Assembly: GCF_002482385.1 (NCBI RefSeq)
Contig: NZ_DLFW01000024.1
Span: 124,001-188,000 of the forward strand
Direction: 5' to 3'
DNA from: Dysgonomonas sp. UBA7710
GTDB lineage: Bacteria; Bacteroidota; Bacteroidia; Bacteroidales; Dysgonomonadaceae
DNA: 64,000 nucleotides
Shown here: positions 44,446-54,213 of the stretch, piece by piece
Layout of the letters: the number at the start of each line of letters is the position of its first letter
Numbering within the stretch: the first letter of the stretch is position 1
Program-made: the position numbers and the translations under genes
The notes under the pieces: generated by a model
Seen by the model: only the letters and a program-made list of their open reading frames with translations
Database searches by the model: none
Told to the model about the DNA's origin: nothing

Positions 44446-44495
44446 AATAAGTGAAAAACTAAAAATGAAGAGTGAAAAATATTTTTCGTTTTTTT
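44446..44495 (+). terminator. Weak AT-rich terminator after the PurF-like gene
   Basis: GAAAAATATTTTTC (44474-44487) is a perfect palindrome followed by GTTTTTTTG. The surrounding GTGAAAAA words belong to the family seen at 24223-24286. Confidence 0.5.
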
Positions 44496-44520
44496 GTCCT
44501 TCACTTTCAACAACCCGTAA

Positions 44521-46197
44521 CTAAATAAAGAACATCAGCAATAGTTGCGTAAAGATTATCCGGGCAAACATGGATACGGGATAAACAGTAGCATATGCTA
44601 CTGATGGTTCATCGTCTTCTATTATCGAGTTTACATAGTTGAGCGCCATTGGATTCGCCATACTGCCGCATAGCATTCCAACACATTTGGCATAGTTGAG
44701 TCTGAACATCTTCATGGCAAACAGGGCTACAATAATGACAGGGACAACAGTTAGTATAAAACCGAAGCCTATCCATAAAAGCCCTTCTGTCTGGAATACC
44801 GTCTCGAAGAAATGCTCTCCGGCGCTGATTCCTAAGCATGCCAGATAAACCGTGAGCCCGAACTGGCGCATCAGTAAGTTTGCACTTTGAGTTGTATATG
44901 TGGTAAAGCGAAAGCGCGGGCCAAATGCGCCCATCAGTATCCCTACAATGATAGGTCCTCCGGCTATACCCAGCTTCACAGGGAATGTCATACCCGGGAA
45001 AGGCAGGGGTAATGCTCCCAGTATAAGACCTAATGCAATACCGGCAAAGATAGCAATGAGATTGGGACGGTCGAGACGTTTCTCTTCGTCACCGAGTATT
45101 TTAGCAACATTGTCTATCGATGCCTTCTCTCCTACAACTGTGAGCTTATCGCCTATCTGTAACGACAAGTCCGGTGAAGCAAGCAGGTCTATACCCGCGC
45201 GATTGATACGGGTAATATTGATCCCGTAATTGTTTCTGAGCCTCAATGTACCTAACTTCACACCATTAACCTTGCTGCGGGTTACGATAATACGGCGCGA
45301 TACGAGTTGGCTGTTATCTATATGGTTCCAGTCTATATCTTCCTTGTTCCAGTCTACGTTTTCCTGCTCACCGAACAAAACCTTGATATGTTCCACATCC
45401 GACTTGATGGAGATAATCAGCAGATGGTCGTCATGTTGCATCACACTCTCGGAAGTAGGTATGGTCACTTTGCCGTCGCGCCAGATGCGTGATATCACAA
45501 AACGCTTTGAGGACAGTTTCATGATATCACGGATCGTCTTTCCTTCTATGGCAGGATTGGTCACGTGAAACTCCCCTACATATGTATTATGGTCTTTCTT
45601 CTCGCTGGGAACGGCATAAGCCCCTTTGGCCACGAATACTTTCTTCAGGAATATGATAGCCAGTATTACACCTACTACTCCCAACGGATATGCAACGGCT
45701 GTAGCCAATGCCATATCGGCTATGGCTTTCACATCTCCGCCGGTTATTTGCTTCAATGCTTGTTGTGCCGCCCCCAGAGCCGGGGTATTCGTTGTGGCTC
45801 CACAAAGGATACCGACCATATTAGGTAAAGAAATATCGCTGACAATACTGAATATAAGCGCCATTGCCAATCCGAGGAATACGACGCCCAAAGCCAGCAG
45901 ATTTAAACGGAGGCCACCTTTCCGCAGAGATGAAAAGAAGCCGGGACCCACCTGCAATCCTAAAGCATAGATAAAGAGTATAAGCCCAAAATTTTGAGCA
46001 AAATTAAGCATATCTTTATTCAGGTCAAGATTGAAATGCCCCAGAATAATGCCGACAAAGAAAACAAAGGTGATACCCAGTGAAATATTAAACAGCTGTA
46101 ACTTACCCAGTTGCAACCCAATGGCCGAAACGACCGAAATAATTATAATAGATTGAACCGACGAGGGTTCAAAAATGGTCTCCATTAACCAATCCAT
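44521..46197 (-). CDS. AspT/YidE-type transporter with RCK (TrkA-C) domains
   Basis: A 558-residue membrane protein of the aspartate:alanine exchanger superfamily. Two membrane halves with the AspT/YidE repeat flank a cytoplasmic region (about residues 200-370) with two RCK-C/TrkA-C domains (for example YVGEFHVTNPAIEGKTIRDI and LGTLRLRNNYGINITRINRAG). The first half has GFFSSLRKGG near 105 and GATTNTPALGAAQQAL near 150; the second half has a mirrored MCGSMANPMALNYVNSI. ATG 46197 (MDWLMETIF) is preferred to the GTG at 46266. Substrate unknown; AspT swaps aspartate and alanine. Confidence 0.85.
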   Translation of the reverse strand: MDWLMETIFEPSSVQSIIIISVVSAIGLQLGKLQLFNISLGITFVFFVGIILGHFNLDLNKDMLNFAQNFGLILFIYALGLQVGPGFFSSLRKGGLRLNLLALGVVFLGLAMALIFSIVSDISLPNMVGILCGATTNTPALGAAQQALKQITGGDVKAIADMALATAVAYPLGVVGVILAIIFLKKVFVAKGAYAVPSEKKDHNTYVGEFHVTNPAIEGKTIRDIMKLSSKRFVISRIWRDGKVTIPTSESVMQHDDHLLIISIKSDVEHIKVLFGEQENVDWNKEDIDWNHIDNSQLVSRRIIVTRSKVNGVKLGTLRLRNNYGINITRINRAGIDLLASPDLSLQIGDKLTVVGEKASIDNVAKILGDEEKRLDRPNLIAIFAGIALGLILGALPLPFPGMTFPVKLGIAGGPIIVGILMGAFGPRFRFTTYTTQSANLLMRQFGLTVYLACLGISAGEHFFETVFQTEGLLWIGFGFILTVVPVIIVALFAMKMFRLNYAKCVGMLCGSMANPMALNYVNSIIEDDEPSVAYATVYPVSMFARIIFTQLLLMFFI

Positions 46198-46307
46198 GAC
46201 ATTACACAACGTTAGAAATGCTGCGACAAAGGTAAGACAATAAAAACGAATGCGCCAATATTGCACGGATGAAAATCATAGTAACTATCTGAATATTTTC
46301 AGAGAAA

Positions 46308-46341
46308 CTTTATCTATATGTAAAAAACAATCGTTCTTTGA
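46308..46341 (+). repeat. Partial composite element, copy E (AspT-HMA spacer)
   Basis: CTTTATCTATAT (46308-46319), 13 nt, boxA-like GTTCTTTGA (46333-46341). The GTTAC block of copies A-D is absent. The spacer 46198-46472 shows nothing else identifiable. Confidence 0.5.
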
Positions 46342-46472
46342 GGCATTTATAAAACTTCAATATAACTAGAGATATAAATAATAAAAAGTATTTAGATATT
46401 TAGCAACAAAGATGAATCTACTCAAAAAAACGGGCGACTAATTATATAATCAGACAACCGTTAAATAATACT

Positions 46473-46688
46473 CTATATCATTTCTATTTTAAATCCGGCT
46501 TTTTGCACAGTATCTATTACTTCGCTTTCGCTGATGCCGTCCGATACTACTGTAAGTATTTTATTCTTATTGGCGGTATCAACATTCCAGTTTGAAATAC
46601 CTTTTACTTCATCGAGGAACGGGGTAACTTTGGTGATACATCCGCCACAATTGATATTGGTCTTAAATGTGAATATCTTTGTTTCCAT
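46473..46688 (-). CDS. Heavy-metal-associated (HMA) domain protein, copper chaperone-like
   Basis: A 71-residue single HMA domain. The metal site is NCGGC (C14 and C17) after the first strand, and the ferredoxin-like fold continues with VKGISNWNVDTANKNKILTVV and SESEVIDTVQKAGF. It probably delivers Cu(I) to the CopA ATPase encoded 65 bases upstream. A copper-shuttle role is inferred from domain and position. Heptads (GAGTTAT, AAGTTAT, GAGTTAC; 46698-46717) lie just upstream of the start codon. Confidence 0.85.
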   Translation of the reverse strand: METKIFTFKTNINCGGCITKVTPFLDEVKGISNWNVDTANKNKILTVVSDGISESEVIDTVQKAGFKIEMI

Positions 46689-46697
46689 ATGTTTAAT

Positions 46698-46717
46698 GAG
46701 TTATAAGTTATGAGTTA
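46698..46717 (-). repeat. Heptad repeat upstream of the HMA gene
   Basis: Read on the plus strand: GAGTTAT, AAGTTAT, GAGTTAC. The same word is used as at 12717-12751 before the ZnuA-like gene. Confidence 0.6.
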
Positions 46718-46753
46718 CTTTGCCCTACGGGCAATTATGAGGGTTATAAATCT

Positions 46754-48982
46754 TTATTTCTTCCATTTCAAGCGTAAGCTATTGCTAACCACACTGACAC
46801 TACTCAACGCCATGGCCGCGCCTGCTATCATCGGATTAAGTAAAAAGCCGTTGATTGGGAAAAGGATGCCCGCGGCAATAGGGATTCCTATCAGGTTATA
46901 TATAAATGCCCAGAACAGGTTTTGCCGTATAGTAGTCACAGTTTGCCGCGACAGCTTAATAGCTTCGGGTATCTTGGTGAGGTCCGACGATATAATTGTC
47001 ATCTTTGCCACATCCATAGCTATATCGCTGCCTTTACCCATCGCTATGCTCAAATCGGACTGAGCCAGCGCCGTACTGTCATTAATCCCGTCTCCGACCA
47101 TTGCTACTATTTTACCTTCTGCTTGCAATTGCTTTATAAATTCAGCCTTTTGTTGAGGCAATACTTCGGCTTTATAGTGTTTTATACCGACTCGTGCAGC
47201 TATCTCCTTTGCTGTGGAGCCATTGTCTCCGGTGAGCATATACACCTCTATTCCGGATGATTGCAATTGCCGGACAGCGGTTTGTGAAGTCGTCTTTATC
47301 TCATCGGCAATGGCAACGACTGCAATCGCCTGTTTATCATCGGTAAACCAGATTACGGTTTTAGACTGGGAGCTAAGTTCTTTTGCCTTATTGTTTAATA
47401 CTTCATTTATAGTAATATTGTTCTCATTCAGCAATTTATAATTTCCGGAAAAGTATAACTGCCCGCCAACAAAGCCTTTAGCTCCTTTTCCCGTAATACT
47501 TTCGAAACCGGAAACGGGAATAGACGCCTCTGCATCGAAATATCGTACCACAGCCTCTGCCAGCGGATGCTCCGACTGCTTCTCCAGACTTAGTAAAGCA
47601 GCTTTGCGGCTGTCATCATTATCCAACCAGAGAATATCGGTTACCTGAGGTTTACCTTCTGTTATGGTTCCGGTCTTGTCCAGCACAACTGCATTTATCT
47701 TCTTCGCCAGTTCGAGGCTTTCGGCATCTTTTATCAGGATGCCTTTTTCAGCGCCTTTCCCTACCCCGACCATTATCGCTGTAGGCGTTGCAAGTCCCAA
47801 AGCACAAGGACAGGCAATAATCAGCACCGTTACCAATGCCAGTAAGCCATGTGTAAAACCTCCGCTACCACCTAGTATGAGCCAGACAATGAAAGACACA
47901 ATAGCAATGCTTATTACCACGGGGACAAAGATTCCGGCTATTTTATCAACCAGTTTTTGCACTGGAGCTTTGCTGCCCTGCGCTTCCTGCACCATCTTTA
48001 TAATTTGAGCAAGCATGGTTTCGGAGCCTACTTTCTCAGCCTTGAAGCGGAAACTTCCCTTCTGGTTTATTGTTCCGGCAAATACTTTTTCATCTGCTTC
48101 TTTCAATACGGGGACAGGCTCTCCGCTCAACATGCTTTCGTCCACATATGATGTCCCCTCCTTAACCCGTCCGTCGACTGCAATCTTTTCTCCGGGCTTA
48201 ACCAGAATCAGGTCGCCTATGCTTACATTTTCAATTGGTATTTGATTGTGACTACCATCTTCTTGTATAATCGTAACAGTCTTCGGTTGCAAGCCCATCA
48301 GCTTTTTTATGGCAGACGAAGTATTCCCTTTTGCCTTTTCCTCCAGCAACCGTCCTAATAGAATAAATGCAATGATAACGCTGGCAGCCTCGAAATAGAC
48401 ATGGGGTTCTACTCCTCTTACTATCCAGAAATCAGGAAACAGCGTATTGAACACACTGAACAAATAAGCCACACTTGTACTCAATGCCACAAGCGTATCC
48501 ATATTGGCAGATTTGTGTTTTGCCTGCTTCCATGCATTGATAAAGAAGCCTTTACCCAACCAGAAAATAACAGGAGTGGAAAGCGCCCACATTATTTCGT
48601 TGGCATAAGGCATATGCATAAAGAACATCCCTATTGCAACTACCGGTATAGAAAGGACGATGGCTAATATCGTTTTCCGTTTCAGATCACCGAATTTCTT
48701 CCGGTGAATTTCTTCCAAAGTTTCAGCGGTTGTATTCTCGTCTTCTTCAATAAGCAGGTCATATCCCCCGTCCTGAATTGCATCACGCATATTTTCGGGA
48801 GATATATCATTCGGCAAATATTCTACAGCCAATGTTGCAGTAGCAAAGTTAACTGATGCATTTACCACTCCTTTCAGTTCCTTAACGATACTCTCCGCGC
48901 TTATAGCACACGACGCGCATGACATCTGGAGTACGGGAAACGTCTTCTTTACTGTATTATCTGTTGCTTTCATAATCTTCAT
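46754..48982 (-). CDS. copA: Copper-translocating P-type ATPase
   Basis: P1B-type ATPase that exports Cu(I). It has 742 residues from ATG 48982 (MKIMKATDN); ATG 48973 is possible. One N-terminal HMA domain has MSCASCA (C22, C25). The transmembrane CPC motif is ACPCALGLATPT near 395, the phosphorylation DKTGTITEGKP near 440, and the hinge MVGDGINDSTALAQSDLSIAMG near 635. The SPF/HP motif shows as SEHPLAEAV. It lies between an HMA protein and an HMA-AraC regulator, so the three genes look like one copper set, all on the minus strand. Confidence 0.94.
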   Translation of the reverse strand: MKIMKATDNTVKKTFPVLQMSCASCAISAESIVKELKGVVNASVNFATATLAVEYLPNDISPENMRDAIQDGGYDLLIEEDENTTAETLEEIHRKKFGDLKRKTILAIVLSIPVVAIGMFFMHMPYANEIMWALSTPVIFWLGKGFFINAWKQAKHKSANMDTLVALSTSVAYLFSVFNTLFPDFWIVRGVEPHVYFEAASVIIAFILLGRLLEEKAKGNTSSAIKKLMGLQPKTVTIIQEDGSHNQIPIENVSIGDLILVKPGEKIAVDGRVKEGTSYVDESMLSGEPVPVLKEADEKVFAGTINQKGSFRFKAEKVGSETMLAQIIKMVQEAQGSKAPVQKLVDKIAGIFVPVVISIAIVSFIVWLILGGSGGFTHGLLALVTVLIIACPCALGLATPTAIMVGVGKGAEKGILIKDAESLELAKKINAVVLDKTGTITEGKPQVTDILWLDNDDSRKAALLSLEKQSEHPLAEAVVRYFDAEASIPVSGFESITGKGAKGFVGGQLYFSGNYKLLNENNITINEVLNNKAKELSSQSKTVIWFTDDKQAIAVVAIADEIKTTSQTAVRQLQSSGIEVYMLTGDNGSTAKEIAARVGIKHYKAEVLPQQKAEFIKQLQAEGKIVAMVGDGINDSTALAQSDLSIAMGKGSDIAMDVAKMTIISSDLTKIPEAIKLSRQTVTTIRQNLFWAFIYNLIGIPIAAGILFPINGFLLNPMIAGAAMALSSVSVVSNSLRLKWKK

Positions 48983-49054
48983 CTTTTGATTATACAAAGA
49001 TGGCAACAAAATAGCCGGAAGTTGTTATACTATTCTTTGGAAAGTTTATGAGAT

Positions 49055-49618
49055 TTACACCTCATCCAATGGTTTTCGCTTGTTTGTTCTTATTTGCCTG
49101 AAGTGGCTCGGGGTCAGTCCCGTTACTTTTTTAAACTGGGCGCTAAGATGAGCAACACTGGAATAATTCAGATTGAAAGCTATTTCATTCAGCGTTAACT
49201 CGTCATATACCAGCAATTCCTTTACCTTTTCTATCTTCTGGGCGATAAAATACTTTTCTATCGTAGTGCCCTCTACTTCCGAAAACAGATTGCTGATATA
49301 ATTATAATCGTGACGAAGTTTATCACTGATATAATCGGACAGATTGATTTTCAGATTATTGTTATTATAATGTACTAACTCTATAATAAGGTTCTTTACC
49401 TGTTCTATCAAACGGCCTTTTTTATCGTCTATCAATGAAAAGCCCAGAGATTCGAGTCTCCCGCTCAACTTATTTTTTTGCTCTGTGGTTAATTTTTTAT
49501 CGAGACGGACTTCTCCCAACTCAACTGAAAGCGTTTGTATATTCAGTTTTTCGAGTTCCGCTTCCACAACCATAATGCAACGGTTGCAAACCATATTTTT
49601 TATATATAATACTTCCAT
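49055..49618 (-). CDS. HMA-AraC fusion regulator, probable copper sensor
   Basis: A 187-residue protein. Residues 1-70 resemble an HMA domain with CNRC (C11, C14), followed by a helical link and a C-terminal AraC DNA-binding domain (about 90-185) with ELTLNEIAFNLNYSSVAHLSAQFKKVTGLTPSHFRQ, the classical double HTH. The fusion suggests metal binding changes DNA binding. It is upstream of copA on the same strand, so a local copper regulator is probable (inference). It differs from MerR- or CsoR-type copper sensors. Confidence 0.8.
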   Translation of the reverse strand: MEVLYIKNMVCNRCIMVVEAELEKLNIQTLSVELGEVRLDKKLTTEQKNKLSGRLESLGFSLIDDKKGRLIEQVKNLIIELVHYNNNNLKINLSDYISDKLRHDYNYISNLFSEVEGTTIEKYFIAQKIEKVKELLVYDELTLNEIAFNLNYSSVAHLSAQFKKVTGLTPSHFRQIRTNKRKPLDEV

Positions 49619-49777
49619 AAATTTATCTATATATTATAAACCCGCAAAAAGTATACCATGTAATCACAGAATAGTGAGCAACGGATACTTTAACAGATAA
49701 TATTAAACAATAATAGCGATATAAAGTTACAACTCTTTTTTATTTCATTAAATTTGAATCGTTTTTAATATAAACTT

Positions 49778-50581
49778 ATGAATTTAGAGCATATCACATC
49801 CGAAGTCTGCAAAATAGCTACCGAAGGCGGGCACTTTCTCGCAAAGGAGAGAAAAGTTTTTCAAAGAAACAGAGTAGAAGAAAAGAACGCACACGACTAT
49901 GTATCGTATGTAGACAAGGAAACCGAAAAACTTCTGGTAAAAAAATTATCGGCCTTGTTACCGGAAGCCGGATTTGTCACCGAAGAAGAAACTATAAAAA
50001 CCGAAGAAAAAGACTATTGCTGGGTTATCGATCCACTCGACGGAACAACCAACTTTATTCACGACAACGCTCCGTACTGCGTAAGCATAGCCCTTACCTA
50101 CAAATCGAAGCCATTAGTAGGCGTTGTATATGAAGTATGCCGTGATGAATGCTTTTATGCATGGAAAGGCGGTAACGCGTACCTGAATGGAAAACAGATA
50201 TCGGTATCTGCCACAAACGATATAAACAAGGCTTTGGTCGGGCTTGATTTACCATATAACGACAAAGAGTACAAACCACTGATGAACCGCTTTATGGATC
50301 AGTTATACGGCAAAGCATCGAGTATCCGCGTCAATGGTTCCGCCGCCATGTCCTTGTGTTATGTAGCTGCCGGACGGTTCGATATCTGGTGTGAAGCCTT
50401 CATCAAACCCTGGGACTTTATGGCAGGCGCACTCATAGTAGAAGAAGCCGGCGGACGGATAACAAACTTTGAAGGAAAGGAACTCCTTTTTAATAACCAC
50501 CATATTGTAGCATCAAACAATACTGTGATACATGATGAAATACTTGTGTTGATACAACCTTTTTTTAGCTTTATCAAATAA
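49778..50581 (+). CDS. suhB: Inositol monophosphatase family protein
   Basis: A 267-residue lithium-sensitive phosphatase fold. Visible motifs are the EEETIK site near 70-75, the signature WVIDPLDGTTNFIHD near 84-98, and WDFMAGALIVEEAGG near 212-226 with the second metal aspartate. It dephosphorylates inositol phosphates or similar; in some bacteria SuhB also joins rRNA antitermination complexes. It lies 121 bases upstream of the pigment operon promoter, so it may be unrelated to the pigment cluster. A -7-like TAAATTTG is at 49749-49756. Family assignment is firm, substrate is not. Confidence 0.88.
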   Translation: MNLEHITSEVCKIATEGGHFLAKERKVFQRNRVEEKNAHDYVSYVDKETEKLLVKKLSALLPEAGFVTEEETIKTEEKDYCWVIDPLDGTTNFIHDNAPYCVSIALTYKSKPLVGVVYEVCRDECFYAWKGGNAYLNGKQISVSATNDINKALVGLDLPYNDKEYKPLMNRFMDQLYGKASSIRVNGSAAMSLCYVAAGRFDIWCEAFIKPWDFMAGALIVEEAGGRITNFEGKELLFNNHHIVASNNTVIHDEILVLIQPFFSFIK

Positions 50582-50642
50582 AATGTCCTGATTTTAATCT
50601 CAGTCTTTTATATTTATATATTAACTTTTTTTTCTTTAGCGC

Positions 50643-50674
50643 ATTGCAGGAGATGTCAAAAAGTAATACTTTTG
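50643..50674 (+). promoter_or_regulatory. Promoter of the aryl-polyene/flexirubin-type operon
   Basis: TACTTTTG (50667-50674) matches the -7 element; ATTG (50643-50646) is a 3-of-4 -33 match at 20 nt. The leader is about 20-25 nt. No other good promoter is seen between genes of the cluster, so one long message is likely. Confidence 0.5.
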
Positions 50675-50702
50675 CAAATCTTTAATCTGATTATAAAGAA
50701 AA

Positions 50703-52235
50703 ATGGGAAAAGCCCTTGACATTGATTCTATATACACACTTTTATTTAAGGAAAAGAAACTGGTTGTTGATAAAGATAACATTGACCAAGTACAACAAGG
50801 CTACGACTTTCTGAAAAAATTTTCGGAGGATAAAATCATATATGGCATCAATACCGGATTTGGCCCTATGGCCCAATACCGTGTCGATGATGACTTCCTG
50901 AACAATCTTCAATACAATATTATCCGTAGCCATTCCACAGGAGCGGGCAAACCTCTGGACGCCCTCTATGTGAAATCGGCGATGATAGTACGCCTGAATA
51001 ATCTGTTGCAGGGAAAATCAGGGATTCATCCCGAATTAATTCATTTATTAGCGGAATTTATCAACCGCGGCATCTGTCCGTTTGTACCCGAGCATGGCAG
51101 CGTAGGAGCAAGTGGCGACCTTGTACAATTGGCACACATCGCATTAGCTTTAATAGGTGAGGGTGAAGTGTTTTACAAGGATGAATTGAGAGATACGGCC
51201 GGGGTATTGAAAGAAAACCGATTGAAGCCAATCTCCATGCATATACGTGAGGGCCTTTCGGTTACCAACGGAACTTCAGTTATGACAGGAATCGGCATTG
51301 TAAACCTCATATATGCAAAGAGATTGCTACACTGGGCTGTTGCGGCATCAGTGATGATAAATGAGATAGCCTCTTCGTATGATGACTTTATGTCCGAAGA
51401 ACTGAATGCAACAAAACACCATAAAGGTCAGAAAGAGATAGCCGGAATGATGCGTAAATGGAGCAACGGAAGCGCCAGTTTACGCAAGCGTGAGAATTAC
51501 CTGTATAACAAAGAGAATAAAGAAAAAATACTTAAACATAAAGTCCAGCCATATTATTCATTACGCTGTGTTCCTCAGATATTAGGCCCTGTACACGATA
51601 CTTTGGTAAATACCGAGGAGGTATTGGTTAACGAAACCAATTCGGCCTGCGATAACCCAATTGTAGACAAAGAAAGCGGAAATGTATATCATGGCGGAAA
51701 TTTCCACGGCGATTATGTGTCCTTTGAAATGGATAAACTGAAAATCGCTGTAACAAAAATGGTTATGCTTTCCGAGAGGCAGCTCAATTACCTGTTTCAC
51801 GACCGGATAAACGATATACTTCCTCCCTTTGTAAATATGGGTGTACTGGGATTGAACTACGGGTTACAGGCTGCGCAATTTACAGCAACCTCTACCACGG
51901 CAGAGTGCCAGACACTCTCTTATCCTATGTATGTACACAGCATACCGAACAACAATGATAATCAGGACATTGTAAGTATGGGAACAAATTCAGCCCTACT
52001 TGCCAGAACGGTTATAGACAACGGATATCAGGTTATGTCTGTTTTGTTTATGGCAATAACACAGGCGATAGACTGCCTGGCTATACAAAATGATTTATCA
52101 AAGAATACAAAAGTAATCTATGATGAAATAAGGGATATCTTCCCTAAATTTGTAGAAGATGCACCGAAATACAAAGAGATCGGTAAGCTGACGAATTACC
52201 TAACGAATAAAGAGATAGAAAAAATTTCATTATGA
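50703..52235 (+). CDS. Aromatic amino acid ammonia-lyase, tyrosine-type (TAL)
   Basis: Removes ammonia from tyrosine to give 4-hydroxycinnamate (coumarate), the starter of aryl polyenes. It has 510 residues. The self-formed MIO cofactor is made from A136-S137-G138 in VGASGDLV. The substrate loop LQYNIIRSHSTGAG near residues 72-85 and YGINTGFGPMAQYR near 45-58 are very close to Flavobacterium tyrosine ammonia-lyase as I recall it. Histidine ammonia-lyase is the main alternative, but no other hut gene is here. The fabG gene overlaps its stop by 4 bases. It begins the pigment cluster. Confidence 0.85.
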   Translation: MGKALDIDSIYTLLFKEKKLVVDKDNIDQVQQGYDFLKKFSEDKIIYGINTGFGPMAQYRVDDDFLNNLQYNIIRSHSTGAGKPLDALYVKSAMIVRLNNLLQGKSGIHPELIHLLAEFINRGICPFVPEHGSVGASGDLVQLAHIALALIGEGEVFYKDELRDTAGVLKENRLKPISMHIREGLSVTNGTSVMTGIGIVNLIYAKRLLHWAVAASVMINEIASSYDDFMSEELNATKHHKGQKEIAGMMRKWSNGSASLRKRENYLYNKENKEKILKHKVQPYYSLRCVPQILGPVHDTLVNTEEVLVNETNSACDNPIVDKESGNVYHGGNFHGDYVSFEMDKLKIAVTKMVMLSERQLNYLFHDRINDILPPFVNMGVLGLNYGLQAAQFTATSTTAECQTLSYPMYVHSIPNNNDNQDIVSMGTNSALLARTVIDNGYQVMSVLFMAITQAIDCLAIQNDLSKNTKVIYDEIRDIFPKFVEDAPKYKEIGKLTNYLTNKEIEKISL

Positions 52236-52960
52236 AATATGCTTTAGTAACAGGAGCCAGCAAAGGAATCGGCAGAGCAACGAGCCTCAAACTTGCCGAA
52301 ATGGGATATTTTATCCTTATCAACTATAATTCGAGCCGTGAAGACGCGGAAAAGACATTAGAGTTGGTTAAGGAAAAAGGCTCTGACGGGGAACTGTTGA
52401 AATTTGATGTATCGGATGCCGCCGAAACAAAGTCGGTACTTGATACCTGGACAGCGCAACATAAAAACGAATATATAGAAGTTCTGGTAAATAACGCAGG
52501 TATCAGAAAAGATAACCTGATGATATGGATGCCCGAAGAAGACTGGACAAGTGTATTAAACACCAGCCTCAACGGATTCTTCCATGTGACCCAGTATATG
52601 TTGAAAAATATGCTGGTAAAGAGATTCGGCCGAATTATAAATATTGTATCTTTGTCCGGCATTAAAGGAATGAAGGGACAGGCGAACTATTCGGCAGCCA
52701 AAGGCGGCCTTATAGCGGCAACCAAAGCGCTTGCAGCTGAAGTCGGCCCCAGAAATGTAACCGTAAATGCCGTAGCTCCGGGATTCATACAAACGGATAT
52801 GGTAAAAGACCTGCCGGAAGAAGAGTTGAAAAAGCTGATACCCGCAGGGCGTTTCGGTACAGCGGAAGAAGTAGCGTCGTTAGTCGGTTTTCTGGCTTCG
52901 AAAGAGGCGTCTTACATTACAGGCGAAGTGATTTCCATTAATGGCGGTATATATACCTGA
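52232..52960 (+). CDS. 3-oxoacyl-ACP reductase FabG-like (pigment cluster)
   Basis: NADPH-dependent ketoreductase of the polyene chain. It has 242 residues. The dinucleotide motif TGASKGIG is near 7-14, NNAGI near 87, and the catalytic Ser-Tyr-Lys is S140 (VSLSG), Y153 and K157. The C-terminal RFGTAEEVASLVGFLASKEASYITG is typical. It overlaps the lyase gene by 4 bases, so both belong to one operon. The gene is not near other fatty-acid genes of primary metabolism. Confidence 0.9.
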   Translation: MKYALVTGASKGIGRATSLKLAEMGYFILINYNSSREDAEKTLELVKEKGSDGELLKFDVSDAAETKSVLDTWTAQHKNEYIEVLVNNAGIRKDNLMIWMPEEDWTSVLNTSLNGFFHVTQYMLKNMLVKRFGRIINIVSLSGIKGMKGQANYSAAKGGLIAATKALAAEVGPRNVTVNAVAPGFIQTDMVKDLPEEELKKLIPAGRFGTAEEVASLVGFLASKEASYITGEVISINGGIYT

Positions 52961-52979
52961 TAATACTATAAATACATAA

Positions 52980-54203
52980 ATGAGGAGAGTTGTTATAACA
53001 GGCATGGGAATTTATTCCTGCATCGGAAAAAATCTTGATGAGGTAAAAGACTCGCTATATCATGGCAAATCGGGTATAGGCATCGACCCCGAAAGGCTGG
53101 ACTTCGGTTTCCTTTCCCCGCTGACAGGCATAATAGAAAGGCCTGACATGAAAAAACTTCTCGATCGTAAAAAGCGTAACTTCTTAGCCGAACAAGGCGA
53201 ATATGCATATGTTGCTACTCTCGAAGCCTTCCGGAATGCAGGAATAGACGATGCATTCCTCGAGGCGAATGAAGTAGGTGTACTTTATGGAAATGATAGC
53301 AGTGCACTCCCTGTTATAGAAGCTGCCGATATTATCCGTAACAAGAAGAATACGGTGCTCGTTGGCTCAGGATCAATCTTCCAGTCGATGAACTCGACCG
53401 TAACAATGAATCTCTCGGTTATTTTCAAGCTGAGAGGAATCAATCTCACTGTTTCAGGCGCATGTGCCAGTGGTTCACATGCTATCGGATTAGCATACTT
53501 CCTCATCAAAAACGGTTTACAGGATTGTATCCTTTGCGGAGGCGCACAAGAAGTAAACCCATATTCGGTAGGTAGCTTCGATGGATTGGGAACATTTTCC
53601 AAATTGACAAATGAACCTGCCAGAGCATCCCGCCCATTCGACAAGAACAGGGACGGGCTTATTCCCAGTGGCGGTGCCGCCAGTCTGGTAGTGGAAAGCT
53701 ACGAATCTGCGGTGAGACGCGGAGCTAATATTCTGGCAGAAGTAATCGGATATGGATTCTCTTCAAACGGGGACCATATATCTACTCCGAATATAGACGG
53801 GCCCATCCGTTCTTTGGAAATGTGCCTGAAAGACGCGAATGTAAAACCAGAGAAAATCGGATATATAAATGCGCATGCCACATCTACTCCTATCGGCGAC
53901 ATGAATGAGGCTAAAGCGATCAGCATAGTACTCGGGGAGCATAAACCGTTTGTAACATCCACAAAGTCGATGACAGGACACGAAATGTGGATGGCGGGAG
54001 CCAGCGAAGCAATCTATTCGATATTGATGATGAATAATAATTTCATAGCCCCGAATCTTAATTTTGAAGAAGCAGACGAAGCCTCGGCTTTGCTTAATAT
54101 ACCTAATAAACGTATCGATACATCATTTGACATGTTCCTTTCCAACTCATTCGGTTTTGGAGGGACAAATTCAACCCTGATAATTAAAAAATTCAAAGAG
54201 TAA
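52980..54203 (+). CDS. Beta-ketoacyl-ACP synthase (FabB/FabF-like), pigment cluster
   Basis: Elongating ketosynthase, 407 residues. The catalytic triad is complete: C162 in GACASGSHA, H299 in NAHATSTP and H334 in TGHEMWMAGASE. The C-terminus SNSFGFGGTNSTLIIKKF is typical. It resembles FabB/FabF more than FabH. The ACP gene follows after 10 bases. The cluster has three catalytic ketosynthases (others at 57331 and 59315), presumably acting at different chain positions (inference). Confidence 0.9.
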   Translation: MRRVVITGMGIYSCIGKNLDEVKDSLYHGKSGIGIDPERLDFGFLSPLTGIIERPDMKKLLDRKKRNFLAEQGEYAYVATLEAFRNAGIDDAFLEANEVGVLYGNDSSALPVIEAADIIRNKKNTVLVGSGSIFQSMNSTVTMNLSVIFKLRGINLTVSGACASGSHAIGLAYFLIKNGLQDCILCGGAQEVNPYSVGSFDGLGTFSKLTNEPARASRPFDKNRDGLIPSGGAASLVVESYESAVRRGANILAEVIGYGFSSNGDHISTPNIDGPIRSLEMCLKDANVKPEKIGYINAHATSTPIGDMNEAKAISIVLGEHKPFVTSTKSMTGHEMWMAGASEAIYSILMMNNNFIAPNLNFEEADEASALLNIPNKRIDTSFDMFLSNSFGFGGTNSTLIIKKFKE

Positions 54204-54213
54204 CTAGTCTTTT

